This document shows positions 55,589 through 64,000 of a stretch of DNA of 64,000 bases, one piece after another. The stretch covers positions 1 through 64,000 of the forward strand of contig NZ_JOIY01000001.1 of NCBI RefSeq assembly GCF_000720185.1, read 5' to 3'. The stretch comes from Streptomyces sp. NRRL S-340 (GTDB lineage: Bacteria; Actinomycetota; Actinomycetes; Streptomycetales; Streptomycetaceae). The notes under the pieces were generated by a model, which saw only the letters and a program-made list of their open reading frames with translations, was not told the DNA's origin and ran no database searches. Within the stretch, counting starts at the first letter, position 1, and the number at the start of each line of letters is the position of its first letter. The position numbers and the translations under genes are program-made.

Positions 55589-57427
55589 ATGTCTGTCAGG
55601 ATAGATGGGGAAAAGCCGGGCGGGGTTCCGAGCCGATCGAGCCGGGTACAGCGCATACTGCGCGGTCCGCGCGCCGAGGCCGTCCCCACGCTGATCGGCC
55701 GGGCCTGCGCGGTCGTGGGCCTCCTGGACATCGCGGCAGGTGTCTTCCCGCGCTTCCGGCACAGCCGGATGCACGCCTGGGCCGAGGTACTGCCGGGCTC
55801 CTTCGGCCCGTTCGCCGCGGCCCTCTCCCTCAGCGCGGGCGTACTCCTGCTGCTCCTCGCGCACGGCCTGCGCCGGCGCAAGCGCCGTGCCTGGCGCGCC
55901 GCCGTGGTGCTGCTGCCGGCCGGCGCGGCCGCCGAGTTCGTCTACCGGCACTCCGTGGTCGGCGTCGTCATCGCCCTGGCGCTGCTGAGCCCGCTGCTGA
56001 TGCACCGCAAGGAGTTCTCGGCCCTGCCGGACCCGCGCAGCAGGTGGCGTGCGCTGACCAACTTCGTGCTGATGAGCGCCGGTTCGCTGGCGCTGGGCAT
56101 GCTCATCGTCAGCGTCCACGCGCACCGCATGGTCGGCGACCCGAGCGTCGCGGACCGGCTCACCCACGTCGTGTACGGCCTCTTCGGCTTCGAGGGCCCG
56201 ATCGACTACCAGGGCAACACCTCCTGGACGGTCGCCTTCTCCCTGGGCGCCCTGGGCTGGATCACCGCGGTCACCACCATCTACCTGGCCTTCCGCCCCG
56301 AGCACCCGGCCGCCCGCCTGACCGAGGAGGACGAGGTCCAGCTGCGCGCCCTGCTGGCCAAGCACGGCCGCCGCGACTCGCTCGGCCACTTCGCGCTGCG
56401 CCGCGACAAGGCGGTCGTGTTCTCCCCCAGCGGCAAGGCCGCGGTGACCTACCGCGTCGTCTCCGGTGTGATGCTCGCCAGCGGCGACCCGATCGGTGAC
56501 GTCGAGGCCTGGCCGGGCGCCATCGAGCGCTTCATGGACGAGGCCAAGGCCCACTCCTGGACGCCCGCCGTCATGGGCTGCTCCGAGACCGGCGGCGAGG
56601 TGTGGACCCGCGAGACCGGCCTGGACGCCCTGGAGCTGGGCGACGAGGCGGTGGTCGACGTCGCGGATTTCTCCCTCGCCGGACGCGCGATGCGCAACGT
56701 CCGTCAGATGGTCAAGCGCATCGAACGGGCCGGCTACGAAACGCGGGTGCGGCGCATCCGTGACCTCGGCGACGCCGAGCTGGAGCGCATCCGCAACGCC
56801 GCCGAGGACTGGCGCGGCACCGACACCGAACGCGGCTTCTCCATGGCGCTCGGCCGCATCGGCGACGCCGCCGACGGCGACTGCCTGATAGCCACCGCGC
56901 ACAAGCAGGACGACGAGATCGGCGAGTACGGCGACCTGAAGGCGATCCTGCACTTCGTGCCGTGGGGCCAGGACGGCGTCTCCCTGGACCTGATGCGGCG
57001 CGACCGCTCCGCCGACCCCGGCATGAACGAACTCTTGATCGTGGCGGCCCTCCAGGCCGCCCCGAAGTTCGGCATCAGCCGGGTCTCGCTCAACTTCGCG
57101 ATGTTCCGCTCGGCCCTGGCCCGCGGCGAGAAGATCGGGGCGGGCCCGGTGCTGCGCGCCTGGCGCGGGCTGCTGGTGTTCCTCTCCCGGTGGTTCCAGA
57201 TCGAGTCGCTGTACAAGTTCAACGCCAAGTTCCAGCCCCGCTGGGAGCCGCGGTTCGTCGTCTACCGCTCCTCCTCCGACCTCGCCCGCATCGGCTTCGC
57301 CGCCATGCAGGCGGAGGGCTTCGTCACCCTGGCCCTGCCCATGCCGCGCTTCCTGCGCCGCCGCCGCTCCGCCGCCCAGCGCCCGTGCGCGCACGCGGTG
57401 GCGGAACGGGACGTCCGCGCGGCCTGA
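55589..57427 (+). CDS. MprF-like integral membrane protein with C-terminal DUF2156 domain
   Basis: 612 residues. About six membrane helices in the first 270 residues precede a cytoplasmic DUF2156 (phosphatidylglycerol lysyltransferase-type) domain from about 285 (LGHFALRRDKAVVFSPSGKAAVTYRVV, GDPIGDVEAW, DLMRRDRSADPGMNELLIVAAL, LYKFNAKFQPRWEPRFVVY). It corresponds to the first half of mycobacterial LysX, without the fused lysyl-tRNA synthetase. Expected role: adding an aminoacyl group to phosphatidylglycerol and lowering surface negative charge. A SigE-type promoter lies upstream. ATG 55589 is the chosen start. Confidence 0.88.
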   Translation: MSVRIDGEKPGGVPSRSSRVQRILRGPRAEAVPTLIGRACAVVGLLDIAAGVFPRFRHSRMHAWAEVLPGSFGPFAAALSLSAGVLLLLLAHGLRRRKRRAWRAAVVLLPAGAAAEFVYRHSVVGVVIALALLSPLLMHRKEFSALPDPRSRWRALTNFVLMSAGSLALGMLIVSVHAHRMVGDPSVADRLTHVVYGLFGFEGPIDYQGNTSWTVAFSLGALGWITAVTTIYLAFRPEHPAARLTEEDEVQLRALLAKHGRRDSLGHFALRRDKAVVFSPSGKAAVTYRVVSGVMLASGDPIGDVEAWPGAIERFMDEAKAHSWTPAVMGCSETGGEVWTRETGLDALELGDEAVVDVADFSLAGRAMRNVRQMVKRIERAGYETRVRRIRDLGDAELERIRNAAEDWRGTDTERGFSMALGRIGDAADGDCLIATAHKQDDEIGEYGDLKAILHFVPWGQDGVSLDLMRRDRSADPGMNELLIVAALQAAPKFGISRVSLNFAMFRSALARGEKIGAGPVLRAWRGLLVFLSRWFQIESLYKFNAKFQPRWEPRFVVYRSSSDLARIGFAAMQAEGFVTLALPMPRFLRRRRSAAQRPCAHAVAERDVRAA

Positions 57428-57480
57428 CGTCCACCCGGCCCGGCATCCGCGGGGCCTGACACCGATCCGGCCCGCCGCCG

Positions 57481-57509
57481 GCGCGGCCCGTCCCCCGAGC
57501 GGGCCGCGC
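57481..57509 (+). terminator. possible terminator after the MprF-like gene
   Basis: GCGCGGCCCG (57481-57490) pairs with CGGGCCGCGC (57500-57509) around a 9-nt loop, in a GC-rich repetitive stretch (57430-57610) that contains no gene I can support. Confidence 0.5.
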
Positions 57510-57673
57510 CCGGCACGGCCCGTCCCCGACGCGGCCCGCGCGACCGCCCGCCTCCCCGACCCGAGGCGGCGGCCGCCCGGGCCGCGTCCGTGCCCCGCGG
57601 ACCGCCTCGTCCCCGCCGCGGCCTGCCCCGGGTCAGCGGGGTCGCCGCCGGATGCGGGGCCTACGCTGAACGT

Positions 57674-58585
57674 ATGAGCAACCAGAGCGGGCGCGGCCGA
57701 GTGGCGGGCCTACCGGCATGGGACCGCTGCGCGGTCATGGGGGTCGTGAACGTGACCCCCGACTCCTTCTCCGACGGCGGCCGCTGGTTCGACACGACGA
57801 TCGCCGCCAAGCACGGCCTCGACCTGGTGGCCCAGGGCGCCGACCTGGTCGACGTCGGCGGCGAGTCCACCCGCCCCGGCGCCACCCGCGTCGACGAGGA
57901 CGAGGAGCTGCGGCGCGTCATACCCGTCGTCCGCGGTCTGGCCGCCGAGGGCGTCACGATCTCCGTCGACACCATGCGCGCCAAGGTCGCCGAGCAGGCG
58001 CTCGCGGCGGGCGCCGCCCTGGTCAACGACGTCAGCGGCGGCCTCGCCGACCCCGCCATGGTCCCCGTGGTCGCAGACGCGCAGGCGCCCTTCGTCGTCA
58101 TGCACTGGCGCGGCTTCCTGCAAGGCGGCGCCGTCCAGGGCGTCTACGCCGACGTGGTCACCGAGGTCGTCGACGAGCTGCACGCGCGCGTGGAGGCCGT
58201 TCTGGAGGGCGGGATCGCCCCCGACCGCGTCGTCGTCGACCCCGGCCTCGGCTTCTCCAAGGACGCCGGGCACGACCTGACGCTCCTGGCCCACCTCGAC
58301 CGCCTGCGCGGCCTGGGCCACCCCGTGCTGGTCGCCGCCTCCCGCAAGCGGTTCCTCGGCAGGGTGCTGGCCGGCCCGCAGGGCGCGCCGCCGCCCGCCC
58401 GGGAGCGCGACGCCGCGACGGCCGCCGTCTCCGCGCTCGCGGCGCACGCCGGCGCGTGGGCGGTGCGCGTGCACGAGGTGCGCGCCACGGCGGACGCGGT
58501 ACGGGTGGCGCGCGCCGTGGAAGAGGCGCGCACCTCGCAAGCCCGCACCGCGGACCCGGCCCGCTCCCCAGAAGGAGCCCGGTGA
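57674..58585 (+). CDS. folP: dihydropteroate synthase
   Basis: Condenses p-aminobenzoate with the pterin diphosphate; target of sulfonamides. 303 residues; motifs MGVVNVTPDSFSDGG, GGESTRPGA, SVDTMRAKVAEQAL, NDVSGG, and the late SRKRFLGRV. ATG 57674 has TACGCT (57662-57667) 6 nt upstream, so the transcript is probably leaderless. Overlaps the next gene by 4 nt (GTGA). First gene of the folate group reading rightward to folK. Confidence 0.96.
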   Translation: MSNQSGRGRVAGLPAWDRCAVMGVVNVTPDSFSDGGRWFDTTIAAKHGLDLVAQGADLVDVGGESTRPGATRVDEDEELRRVIPVVRGLAAEGVTISVDTMRAKVAEQALAAGAALVNDVSGGLADPAMVPVVADAQAPFVVMHWRGFLQGGAVQGVYADVVTEVVDELHARVEAVLEGGIAPDRVVVDPGLGFSKDAGHDLTLLAHLDRLRGLGHPVLVAASRKRFLGRVLAGPQGAPPPARERDAATAAVSALAAHAGAWAVRVHEVRATADAVRVARAVEEARTSQARTADPARSPEGAR

Positions 58586-59085
58586 GCGCCCCCCACACCG
58601 ATGTCGAACAGGTCGAGGCGGCCAACACCGCCTTCTACGAGGCACTGGAGCAGGGCGACTTCGAGGAGCTGACCTCCCTCTGGCTCACCCCCTCCGACCT
58701 GGGCGTCGACGAGGAGTACCACGACCCCGCCGACACCGGCGTGATCTCCTGCGTGCATCCCGGCTGGCCGGTCCTCACCGGACGCGGCGAGGTGCTGCGC
58801 AGTTACGCGCTGATCATGGCGAACACGGACTACATCCAGTTCTTCCTGACCGACGTGCACGTCTCGGTCACCGGTGACACCGCCCTGGTGACGTGCACCG
58901 AGAACATCCTCAGCGGCGGTCCCGCGCCCGACGACGGCGACGAGCTGGGCCCGCTGGTGGGACAGCTCGTGGTCGCCACGAACGTGTTCCGGCGCACCCC
59001 TCTCGGCTGGAAGCTCTGGTCCCACCACGCCTCCCCCGTTCTGGCCGAAAACGACGGTGACGAGGAGGACGGGTCACCGTCCTGA
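58582..59085 (+). CDS. NTF2/SnoaL-like protein of unknown function in the folate cluster
   Basis: 167 residues, acidic. One NTF2-like cone-shaped domain (VEAANTAFYEALEQGDFEEL, HPGWPVLTGRGEVLRSYALI, TALVTCTENIL, NVFRRTPLGWKLWSHHASPV), of the SnoaL/SgcJ kind with both enzymes and binding proteins among relatives. Its GTG overlaps the folP stop by 4 nt, so it is translated with folP, which suggests a link with folate metabolism. Catalytic residues are not evident. Confidence 0.85.
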   Translation: MSAPHTDVEQVEAANTAFYEALEQGDFEELTSLWLTPSDLGVDEEYHDPADTGVISCVHPGWPVLTGRGEVLRSYALIMANTDYIQFFLTDVHVSVTGDTALVTCTENILSGGPAPDDGDELGPLVGQLVVATNVFRRTPLGWKLWSHHASPVLAENDGDEEDGSPS

Positions 59086-59333
59086 ACGGGTAGGTGACGG
59101 GCACGGACCCGGAAGTGTCCGGAATCACGGGCCAGGGGTCGCAGGCGGGCACCGGCCCGTGAGCGGCCCGGTTCTCCAGGGAAAACCCGGGGCGGCACCT
59201 GCCCGGCCCGGCTCGCCCCGGCGCCCCCGTGTCCCGGCGATGTCGGTGCCCGCAGGTAGATTCGTCGAAAGGCCGGTGTACCGCCCGCACGCGGTACGGA
59301 CCGGCCGCACCGACGACTGCAGGAGTGATTCGC

Positions 59334-59693
59334 GTGGATCGTGTCGCGCTGCGCGGCCTGAAGGCCCGCGGGCACCACGGTGTGTTCCCCAAGGAGCGCG
59401 AGGACGGCCAGACCTTCCTCGTCGACCTCGTCCTGGGCGTGGACACCCGGCAGGCCGCGGCCGACGACGACCTGGCGAAGACGGTGCACTACGGCATCGT
59501 GGCCGAGGAGGTCGTGGCCGTGGTCGAGGGCGAGCCGGTGAACCTCATCGAGACGCTCGCCGAGCGCATCGCCCAGACCTGTCTGAAGCACGAAGGGGTC
59601 CAGGAGGTCGAGGTCTGCGTGCACAAGCCGGACGCCCCGATCACCGTCCCCTTCGACGACGTGACCGTCACCATCACCCGGAGCCGAGTATGA
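59334..59693 (+). CDS. folB: dihydroneopterin aldolase
   Basis: Cleaves dihydroneopterin to the hydroxymethyl pterin. 119 residues, full length for FolB: VALRGLKARGHHGVFPKERE (active-site region), VHYGIVAEEV, LIETLAERIA, and the VHKPDAPI end. GTG 59334 has GGAG upstream. It begins 248 bp after the NTF2-like gene and overlaps folK by 4 nt (ATGA). Confidence 0.95.
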   Translation: MDRVALRGLKARGHHGVFPKEREDGQTFLVDLVLGVDTRQAAADDDLAKTVHYGIVAEEVVAVVEGEPVNLIETLAERIAQTCLKHEGVQEVEVCVHKPDAPITVPFDDVTVTITRSRV

Positions 59694-60301
59694 CCCGACC
59701 TTTCCTCCAGGGTCACAGCGACCCGACCGTCCAGCCGGTGCCCGCCTCCGTCGTCGAGCAGGTCGACGCCGCCGACACCACGCTCAGCAACCCCAAACGG
59801 GCCGTGCTCTCCCTCGGCTCCAACCTGGGCAACCGCCTGGAGACCCTCCAGGGGGCCGTCGACGCCCTGGAGGACACCCCGGGCGTCCGCATCAAGGCCG
59901 TCTCCCCGGTCTACGAGACGGAGCCGTGGGGCGTGGAGCCCGGCACCCAGCCGTCGTACTTCAACGCGGTGGTGGTCCTCAAGACGACGCTGCCCCCGTC
60001 CTCCCTGCTGGAGCGGGCGCACGCCATCGAGGAGGCCTTCCACCGGGTCCGCGACGAGCGCTGGGGCCCGCGCACCATCGACGTCGACATCGTCTCCTAC
60101 GCGGACGTGGTCTCCGACGACCCGGTCCTCACCCTGCCCCACCCCCGCGCGCACGAACGCGCCTTCGTCCTCGCGCCGTGGCACGACGTGGACCCCGAGG
60201 CCCTGCTCCCGGGCCGGGGCGCGGTGGCGGGCCTGCTGGCGGCGGTGACGCGCACGGGCGTGGCACCGCGCGCGGACCTGGAACTCCGGCTGCCCGAGTA
60301 G
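59690..60301 (+). CDS. folK: hydroxymethyl-dihydropterin pyrophosphokinase
   Basis: Transfers diphosphate from ATP to the pterin before FolP. 203 residues, with a 37-residue N-terminal extension ahead of the usual start. Signatures: LSLGSNLGNR, YETEPWG, and WGPRTIDVDIV with the two magnesium-binding aspartates. ATG 59690 overlaps the folB stop, so the two are coupled. Confidence 0.95.
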   Translation: MTRPFLQGHSDPTVQPVPASVVEQVDAADTTLSNPKRAVLSLGSNLGNRLETLQGAVDALEDTPGVRIKAVSPVYETEPWGVEPGTQPSYFNAVVVLKTTLPPSSLLERAHAIEEAFHRVRDERWGPRTIDVDIVSYADVVSDDPVLTLPHPRAHERAFVLAPWHDVDPEALLPGRGAVAGLLAAVTRTGVAPRADLELRLPE

Positions 60302-60420
60302 TCGTTAAGGTCGAGGAAGATCCAGACGCCCGGTCCAAGGACGGCACGGCCGGTCCGCGGCCGGGGCGCGACGAGTCGCCGGGACGCCCGAGCACGGTCC
60401 GGGGGAGCTGAAGGGACACC

Positions 60421-60909
60421 GTGAAAGAGCTGCGCATCAGGGTGCTGGCGGGCGTGTTCGTCGTCGCCGGAGTGCTGTCCTGGGCGGGCGCCCGCCTGTG
60501 GAACGCGGTGGGGACCCTGCCCAGCGTCCCCCTGGCCGCCCCCATCGTCCTCGGCCTGATCGCCGTGGTCCTGCTGTCCACGGCGCTGTCGCTGCGCGCC
60601 CGTCTCAGGGCGCAGCGCGAGCGCCGTCCCGGTGCCAAGGGCGTCGACCCGCTGATGGCCGCCCGCGCGGTGGTTTTCGGCCAGGCCAGCGCCCTGGTCG
60701 CGGCCCTGGTCGCCGGGATGTACGGCGGGGCGGGGGTCTTCCTGCTGGAACTGCTCGACCTGCCCACCCGCCGCGACCAGGCCATCTACGCCGGCGCGTC
60801 GGTCCTGACGGGCCTCGCGGTGATAGCTGCCGCCCTCTTCCTCGAACGGGTCTGCAAACTCCCCGAGGACGACGACCAGGACCACGGCGGCGCCGAGCCG
60901 GTGGCCTGA
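60421..60909 (+). CDS. DUF3180 membrane protein
   Basis: 162 residues with four membrane helices (about 6-24, 39-57, 83-103 and 122-142) and a short acidic C-terminus. DUF3180 proteins follow folK in many actinobacteria and their function is unknown. GTG 60421 has GGGAGCTGAAGGGA upstream. A TAAGGT box at 60306-60311 may provide its own promoter. It converges with folE. Confidence 0.85.
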   Translation: MKELRIRVLAGVFVVAGVLSWAGARLWNAVGTLPSVPLAAPIVLGLIAVVLLSTALSLRARLRAQRERRPGAKGVDPLMAARAVVFGQASALVAALVAGMYGGAGVFLLELLDLPTRRDQAIYAGASVLTGLAVIAAALFLERVCKLPEDDDQDHGGAEPVA

Positions 60910-60930
60910 ACCACCGGCCCGCCAGCCGTA

Positions 60931-60952
60931 CGGCAGCGGCGCGGCGCTGCCG
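60931..60952. terminator. terminator between the DUF3180 gene and folE
   Basis: CGGCAGCG (60931-60938) pairs with CGCTGCCG (60945-60952) around 6 nt. It lies between convergent genes and touches the folE stop codon. Confidence 0.55.
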
Positions 60953-60953
60953 C

Positions 60954-61559
60954 TCAGCGCGCCATGATGAGGCTCATCGCCTCGTTGCGCGTCGCCGCGT
61001 CCCGCAGCTGGCCGCGCACCGCTGAGGTGATGGTCTTCGCGCCGGGCTTGCGGATGCCCCGCATCGACATGCACATGTGCTCGCACTCGACGACGACGAT
61101 GACGCCCCGCGGCTCCAGGATCTCCATCAGCGAGTCGGCGATCTGGGTGGTGAGTCGTTCCTGCACCTGCGGGCGGCGGGCGTAGACGTCCACGAGACGG
61201 GCCAGCTTGGACAGGCCCGTGATCTTCCCGCTGCCGGCCGGGATGTAGCCGACGTGCGCGACCCCCCGGAACGGCACGAGGTGGTGCTCGCAGGTCGAGA
61301 ACACCTCGATGTCCTTCACCAGCACCATCTCGTCGTGGCCGAGGTCGAACGTCGTCGTCAGGACGTCCTCCGGCTTCTGCCACAGCCCCGCGAATATCTC
61401 CTTGTACGCCCGCGCCACCCTCGCCGGGGTGTCCCGCAGGCCCTCGCGGTCCGGGTCCTCGCCGACCGCGATGAGGAGTTCGCGTACGGCGTTCTCGGCG
61501 CGCTTCTCGTCGAACTCGCCGATGGCTCCCTCGACGTCCAGCGTCACGGGGTCGGTCAT
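60954..61559 (-). CDS. folE: GTP cyclohydrolase I
   Basis: Converts GTP to dihydroneopterin triphosphate, the first step of folate synthesis. 201 residues. Zinc ligands are visible as C90 and H93 ([10 protein letters not shown]) and C163 ([11 protein letters not shown]); a [19 protein letters not shown] block completes the family. ATG 61559 follows GGAACGAGG. It is transcribed opposite to folP-folB-folK. A strong terminator stands only 42 nt before the start codon, so how it is transcribed is not obvious. Confidence 0.97.
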   Translation of the reverse strand: MTDPVTLDVEGAIGEFDEKRAENAVRELLIAVGEDPDREGLRDTPARVARAYKEIFAGLWQKPEDVLTTTFDLGHDEMVLVKDIEVFSTCEHHLVPFRGVAHVGYIPAGSGKITGLSKLARLVDVYARRPQVQERLTTQIADSLMEILEPRGVIVVVECEHMCMSMRGIRKPGAKTITSAVRGQLRDAATRNEAMSLIMAR

Positions 61560-61601
61560 GTGAAGCCTCGTTCCTGTCTGTCTCAGCTGCGGACATGCGA
61601 A

Positions 61602-61641
61602 ATGCCGCGCCCCCCAGGCTAGAACCTGGGGGGCGCGGCAT
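61602..61641 (-). terminator. strong terminator between ftsH and folE
   Basis: A perfect 17-bp stem (61602-61618 with 61625-61641), loop TTCTAG on the minus strand, lies 25 nt after the ftsH stop. On the minus strand the arm is followed by a short TT. It should end ftsH transcription; it lies in the folE leader region. Confidence 0.92.
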
Positions 61642-61666
61642 ACATTCCGGGGCCGGTGGGCTCCGG

Positions 61667-63706
61667 TCAGCTCTCCGGACGGTCCTCCGGGGCCTGCTCC
61701 GTCGCCGGGGCGGGCTCCGCGGCCGTGGACTTCACGGTGCTGATCGCCGCCGTGGCGCCGTTCGCCCCGTTGGTGAGGGCCAGCTCCTTGGGGGAGAGCA
61801 CCGGCGGCCGGGTGGAGGGGGTGCGGCGCGAGGAGCCGGTCCACGCGGGCCGCGGCGGGCGCTTGACGATGGGGGCGAAGATCTCGGCGATCTCCTCCTT
61901 GCCCAGCGTCTCCTTCTCCAGCAGGGCCAGGACGAGGTTGTCGAGCACGTCGCGGTTCTCGACCAGGATCTCCCAGGCCTCGTTGTGCGCGTTCTCGATG
62001 AGCTTCTTGACTTCCTCGTCCACCAGGGCGGCGACCTCTTCCGAGTAGTCGCGCTGGTGAGCCATCTCACGGCCGAGGAACGGCTCGGTGTTGTCGCCGC
62101 CGAACTTGATCGCGCCGAGACGCTCGGTCATGCCGTACTGCGTGACCATCGCGCGGGCCGTGGAAGTGGCCTTCTCGATGTCGTTCGCGGCGCCGGTGGT
62201 CGGGTCGTGGAAGACCAGCTCCTCGGCCGCACGGCCGCCGAGCATGTAGGCCAGCTGGTCCAGCATCTCGTTGCGCGTGGTCGAGTACTTGTCCTCGTCC
62301 GGCAGGACCATCGTGTAGCCGAGGGCCCGGCCGCGGGACAGGATCGTGATCTTGTGGACCGGGTCGGAGTTCGGCGAGGCCGCCGCGACCAGGGCGTGAC
62401 CGCCCTCGTGGTACGCGGTGATCTTCTTCTCCTTGTCCGACATGATCCGGGTCCGCTTCTGCGGGCCCGCGACCACGCGGTCGATCGCCTCGTCCAGCAT
62501 CTTGTTGTCGATCAGCTTCTGGTCGCTGCGGGCCGTGAGCAGCGCGGCCTCGTTCAGCACGTTGGAGAGATCGGCGCCGGTGAAGCCGGGGGTGCGGCGG
62601 GCGACGGCGGCCAGGTCGACGTCCTTCGCGACCGGCTTGCCCTTCTGGTGGACCTTGAGGATCTCCAGACGGCCCTGCATGTCCGGGCGGTCGACGGCGA
62701 TCTGCCGGTCGAAGCGGCCGGGGCGCAGGAGGGCCGGGTCGAGGATGTCGGGCCGGTTGGTGGCGGCGATCAGGATCACGCCGCCCTTGACGTCGAAGCC
62801 GTCCATCTCGACGAGCAGCTGGTTCAGCGTCTGCTCGCGCTCGTCGTGACCGCCGCCGAGGCCGGCGCCGCGGTGGCGGCCTACCGCGTCGATCTCGTCG
62901 ACGAAGACGATCGCCGGGGCGTTCGCCTTGGCCTGCTCGAACAGGTCACGGACACGGGAGGCACCGACACCGACGAACATCTCGACGAAGTCGGAACCGG
63001 AGATCGAGTAGAACGGGACCCCGGCCTCGCCCGCGACGGCACGCGCCAGCAGGGTCTTGCCGGTGCCGGGCGGGCCGTAGAGCAGCACGCCCTTGGGGAT
63101 CTTCGCCCCCACGGCCTGGAACTTGGCCGGCTCCTGGAGGAACTCCTTGATCTCGTGGAGTTCCTCGACGGCCTCGTCGGCGCCCGCGACGTCCGAGAAC
63201 GTCGTCTTCGGGGTGTCCTTGGTGATGAGCTTGGCCTTGGACTTCCCGAAGTTCATGACCCGGGAGCCGCCGCCCTGCATCTGGTTCATCAGGAACAGGA
63301 AGACGACCACGATGAGGACGAAGGGCAGCAGGGAGAGCAGGACACCGAGGAAGGGGTTCTGCTTGGACGGCGAGACCGTGTAGCCGTCCGGGATCTGCTT
63401 GTGCTGGTACTTGTCCTGCAGCGTGTTGGCGAGGGCTGCGCCCTGGTCGCCGATGTAGCTCGCCTGGATCTTCGAGCTGCCGGAGACCTTCTGGCCGTCC
63501 TTGAGCTCGACCTTGATGGTCTGCTCGTCGCCGGTGGTCAGCTTGGCCTGCTGGACCCGGTTGTCATTGATCGCTGCTACGACCTGGCCTGTGTCCACCG
63601 TCTTGTAGCCGCCGGACGAGCCGACGACCTGCATCAACACGACCACGGCAAGGACGGCCAGCACGATCCACATGACCGGCCCACGGAAGTATCGCTTCAC
63701 GTCCAT
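61667..63706 (-). CDS. ftsH: ATP-dependent zinc metalloprotease FtsH
   Basis: Membrane AAA+ protease for damaged and regulatory proteins. 679 residues: membrane helix 1 (11-29), extracytoplasmic loop, helix 2 (about 118-140), ATPase with Walker A GPPGTGKT (211-218), IVFVDEID (266-273), arginine fingers in LLRPGRFDR, then the zinc protease motif HEGGH (433-437). The last 70 residues are Pro/Ala-rich. ATG 63706 gives the usual MDVKRYF start; an in-frame ATG at 63742 would add 12 residues and is also possible. hpt precedes it on the same strand. Confidence 0.96.
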   Translation of the reverse strand: MDVKRYFRGPVMWIVLAVLAVVVLMQVVGSSGGYKTVDTGQVVAAINDNRVQQAKLTTGDEQTIKVELKDGQKVSGSSKIQASYIGDQGAALANTLQDKYQHKQIPDGYTVSPSKQNPFLGVLLSLLPFVLIVVVFLFLMNQMQGGGSRVMNFGKSKAKLITKDTPKTTFSDVAGADEAVEELHEIKEFLQEPAKFQAVGAKIPKGVLLYGPPGTGKTLLARAVAGEAGVPFYSISGSDFVEMFVGVGASRVRDLFEQAKANAPAIVFVDEIDAVGRHRGAGLGGGHDEREQTLNQLLVEMDGFDVKGGVILIAATNRPDILDPALLRPGRFDRQIAVDRPDMQGRLEILKVHQKGKPVAKDVDLAAVARRTPGFTGADLSNVLNEAALLTARSDQKLIDNKMLDEAIDRVVAGPQKRTRIMSDKEKKITAYHEGGHALVAAASPNSDPVHKITILSRGRALGYTMVLPDEDKYSTTRNEMLDQLAYMLGGRAAEELVFHDPTTGAANDIEKATSTARAMVTQYGMTERLGAIKFGGDNTEPFLGREMAHQRDYSEEVAALVDEEVKKLIENAHNEAWEILVENRDVLDNLVLALLEKETLGKEEIAEIFAPIVKRPPRPAWTGSSRRTPSTRPPVLSPKELALTNGANGATAAISTVKSTAAEPAPATEQAPEDRPES

Positions 63707-63902
63707 CCATACGGAGCGGTGCCGCCCCGTCCCTCCTGCCATAGTGAGTTTGATAAGACAGTTCTTCTGACGGTACCCCAGCATTGTGGCTCGAAGCCGC
63801 ACGGAAGAGCCGGCGTTCCCGTCTGCATGCTCCAACGGCTCCGGGGCCGCAGGGGTTCCCGATCACGGTACGGGCTGCGCCCTTCCGGGTCAGCCGGGGC
63901 GG

Positions 63903-64000
63903 TCAGCCGCCGTAGACGTGGGGGGCGAGCGTACCGACGAACGGGAGGTTGCGGTACTTCTCGGCGTAGTCCAGGCCGTAGCCGACGACGAACTCGTTGG
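63903..64000 (-). CDS. hpt: hypoxanthine phosphoribosyltransferase, C-terminal end (partial)
   Basis: Only the last 32 codons are in the window; the gene continues past the right edge. The end reads [18 protein letters not shown] then [13 protein letters not shown] and stops with TGA at 63905-63903. This is the conserved C-terminal segment of Hpt, including the [14 protein letters not shown] block that binds the purine. The enzyme salvages hypoxanthine and guanine. hpt upstream of ftsH is the usual order in actinobacteria. Confidence 0.9.
   Translation of the reverse strand, partial: NEFVVGYGLDYAEKYRNLPFVGTLAPHVYGG

Overview
The window is a stretch of Streptomyces chromosome. The evidence is very high GC, third-position GC bias, many GTG starts, and a gene order that I recognise from the core of the S. 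coelicolor chromosome: trpS1, proC, ilvD, radA, disA, mutY, sigE-cseABC, clpC, lsr2, panC-nadB-nadC-coaX, folP-folB-folK, folE, ftsH, hpt. I see no prophage, insertion sequence, CRISPR array, tRNA or biosynthetic gene cluster. It reads as ordinary core genome with a few lineage-specific genes.

Layout. 1-400: promoters and leader of a ribosomal RNA operon reading leftward out of the window. 434-1597: an auxiliary tryptophanyl-tRNA synthetase behind a Trp-codon attenuator. 1631-4312 (minus): proline synthesis, a methyltransferase, a small membrane protein and an SH3-like protein. 4498-6675: a membrane Ser/Thr kinase with a propeller sensor. 6844-10778 (minus): ilvD, a TIM-barrel protein and an exopolyphosphatase. 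10864-17617: a Cys-rich protein, a sigma-like/zinc-finger/membrane fusion, radA, disA and a secreted-domain protein. 17820-22869: mutY and the sigE-cseA-cseB-cseC envelope-stress system. 22997-26102: an MFS exporter with its divergent TetR regulator, and an M23 peptidase. 26785-29835: a NACHT ATPase. 29937-32462: clpC. 33559-36454: lsr2, argA, a BlaI-type regulator and small proteins. 36683-42341: a CoA/NAD operon. 42514-48220: a PLP enzyme, an ArsR/DUF5937 regulator, a TmrB-like protein and a two-component system. 48339-52679: a MidA-like methyltransferase, an orphan NuoD and a bacterial PH-domain pair. 52783-57427: membrane proteins, an esterase and an MprF-like protein. 57674-64000: folate genes, ftsH and the end of hpt.

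How the genes work together. Several groups serve envelope and stress physiology: SigE/CseABC senses envelope damage, and an MprF-like gene about 36 kb away has a SigE-type promoter. RadA/DisA couples DNA integrity to c-di-AMP, and ClpC and FtsH handle proteolysis. The panC-nadB-nadC-coaX run makes CoA and NAD precursors, and folP, folB, folK and folE make folate. At least 16 genes plus the trp leader have a TANNNT-like -10 box only 6-7 nt before the start codon, which predicts leaderless mRNAs. No single undescribed system stands out beyond doubt. The best candidates are the NACHT protein, the sigma/zinc-finger/BACON-like fusion, the orphan NuoD overlapping a MidA-type methyltransferase, and the ArsR/DUF5937 locus with its 25-bp palindrome.
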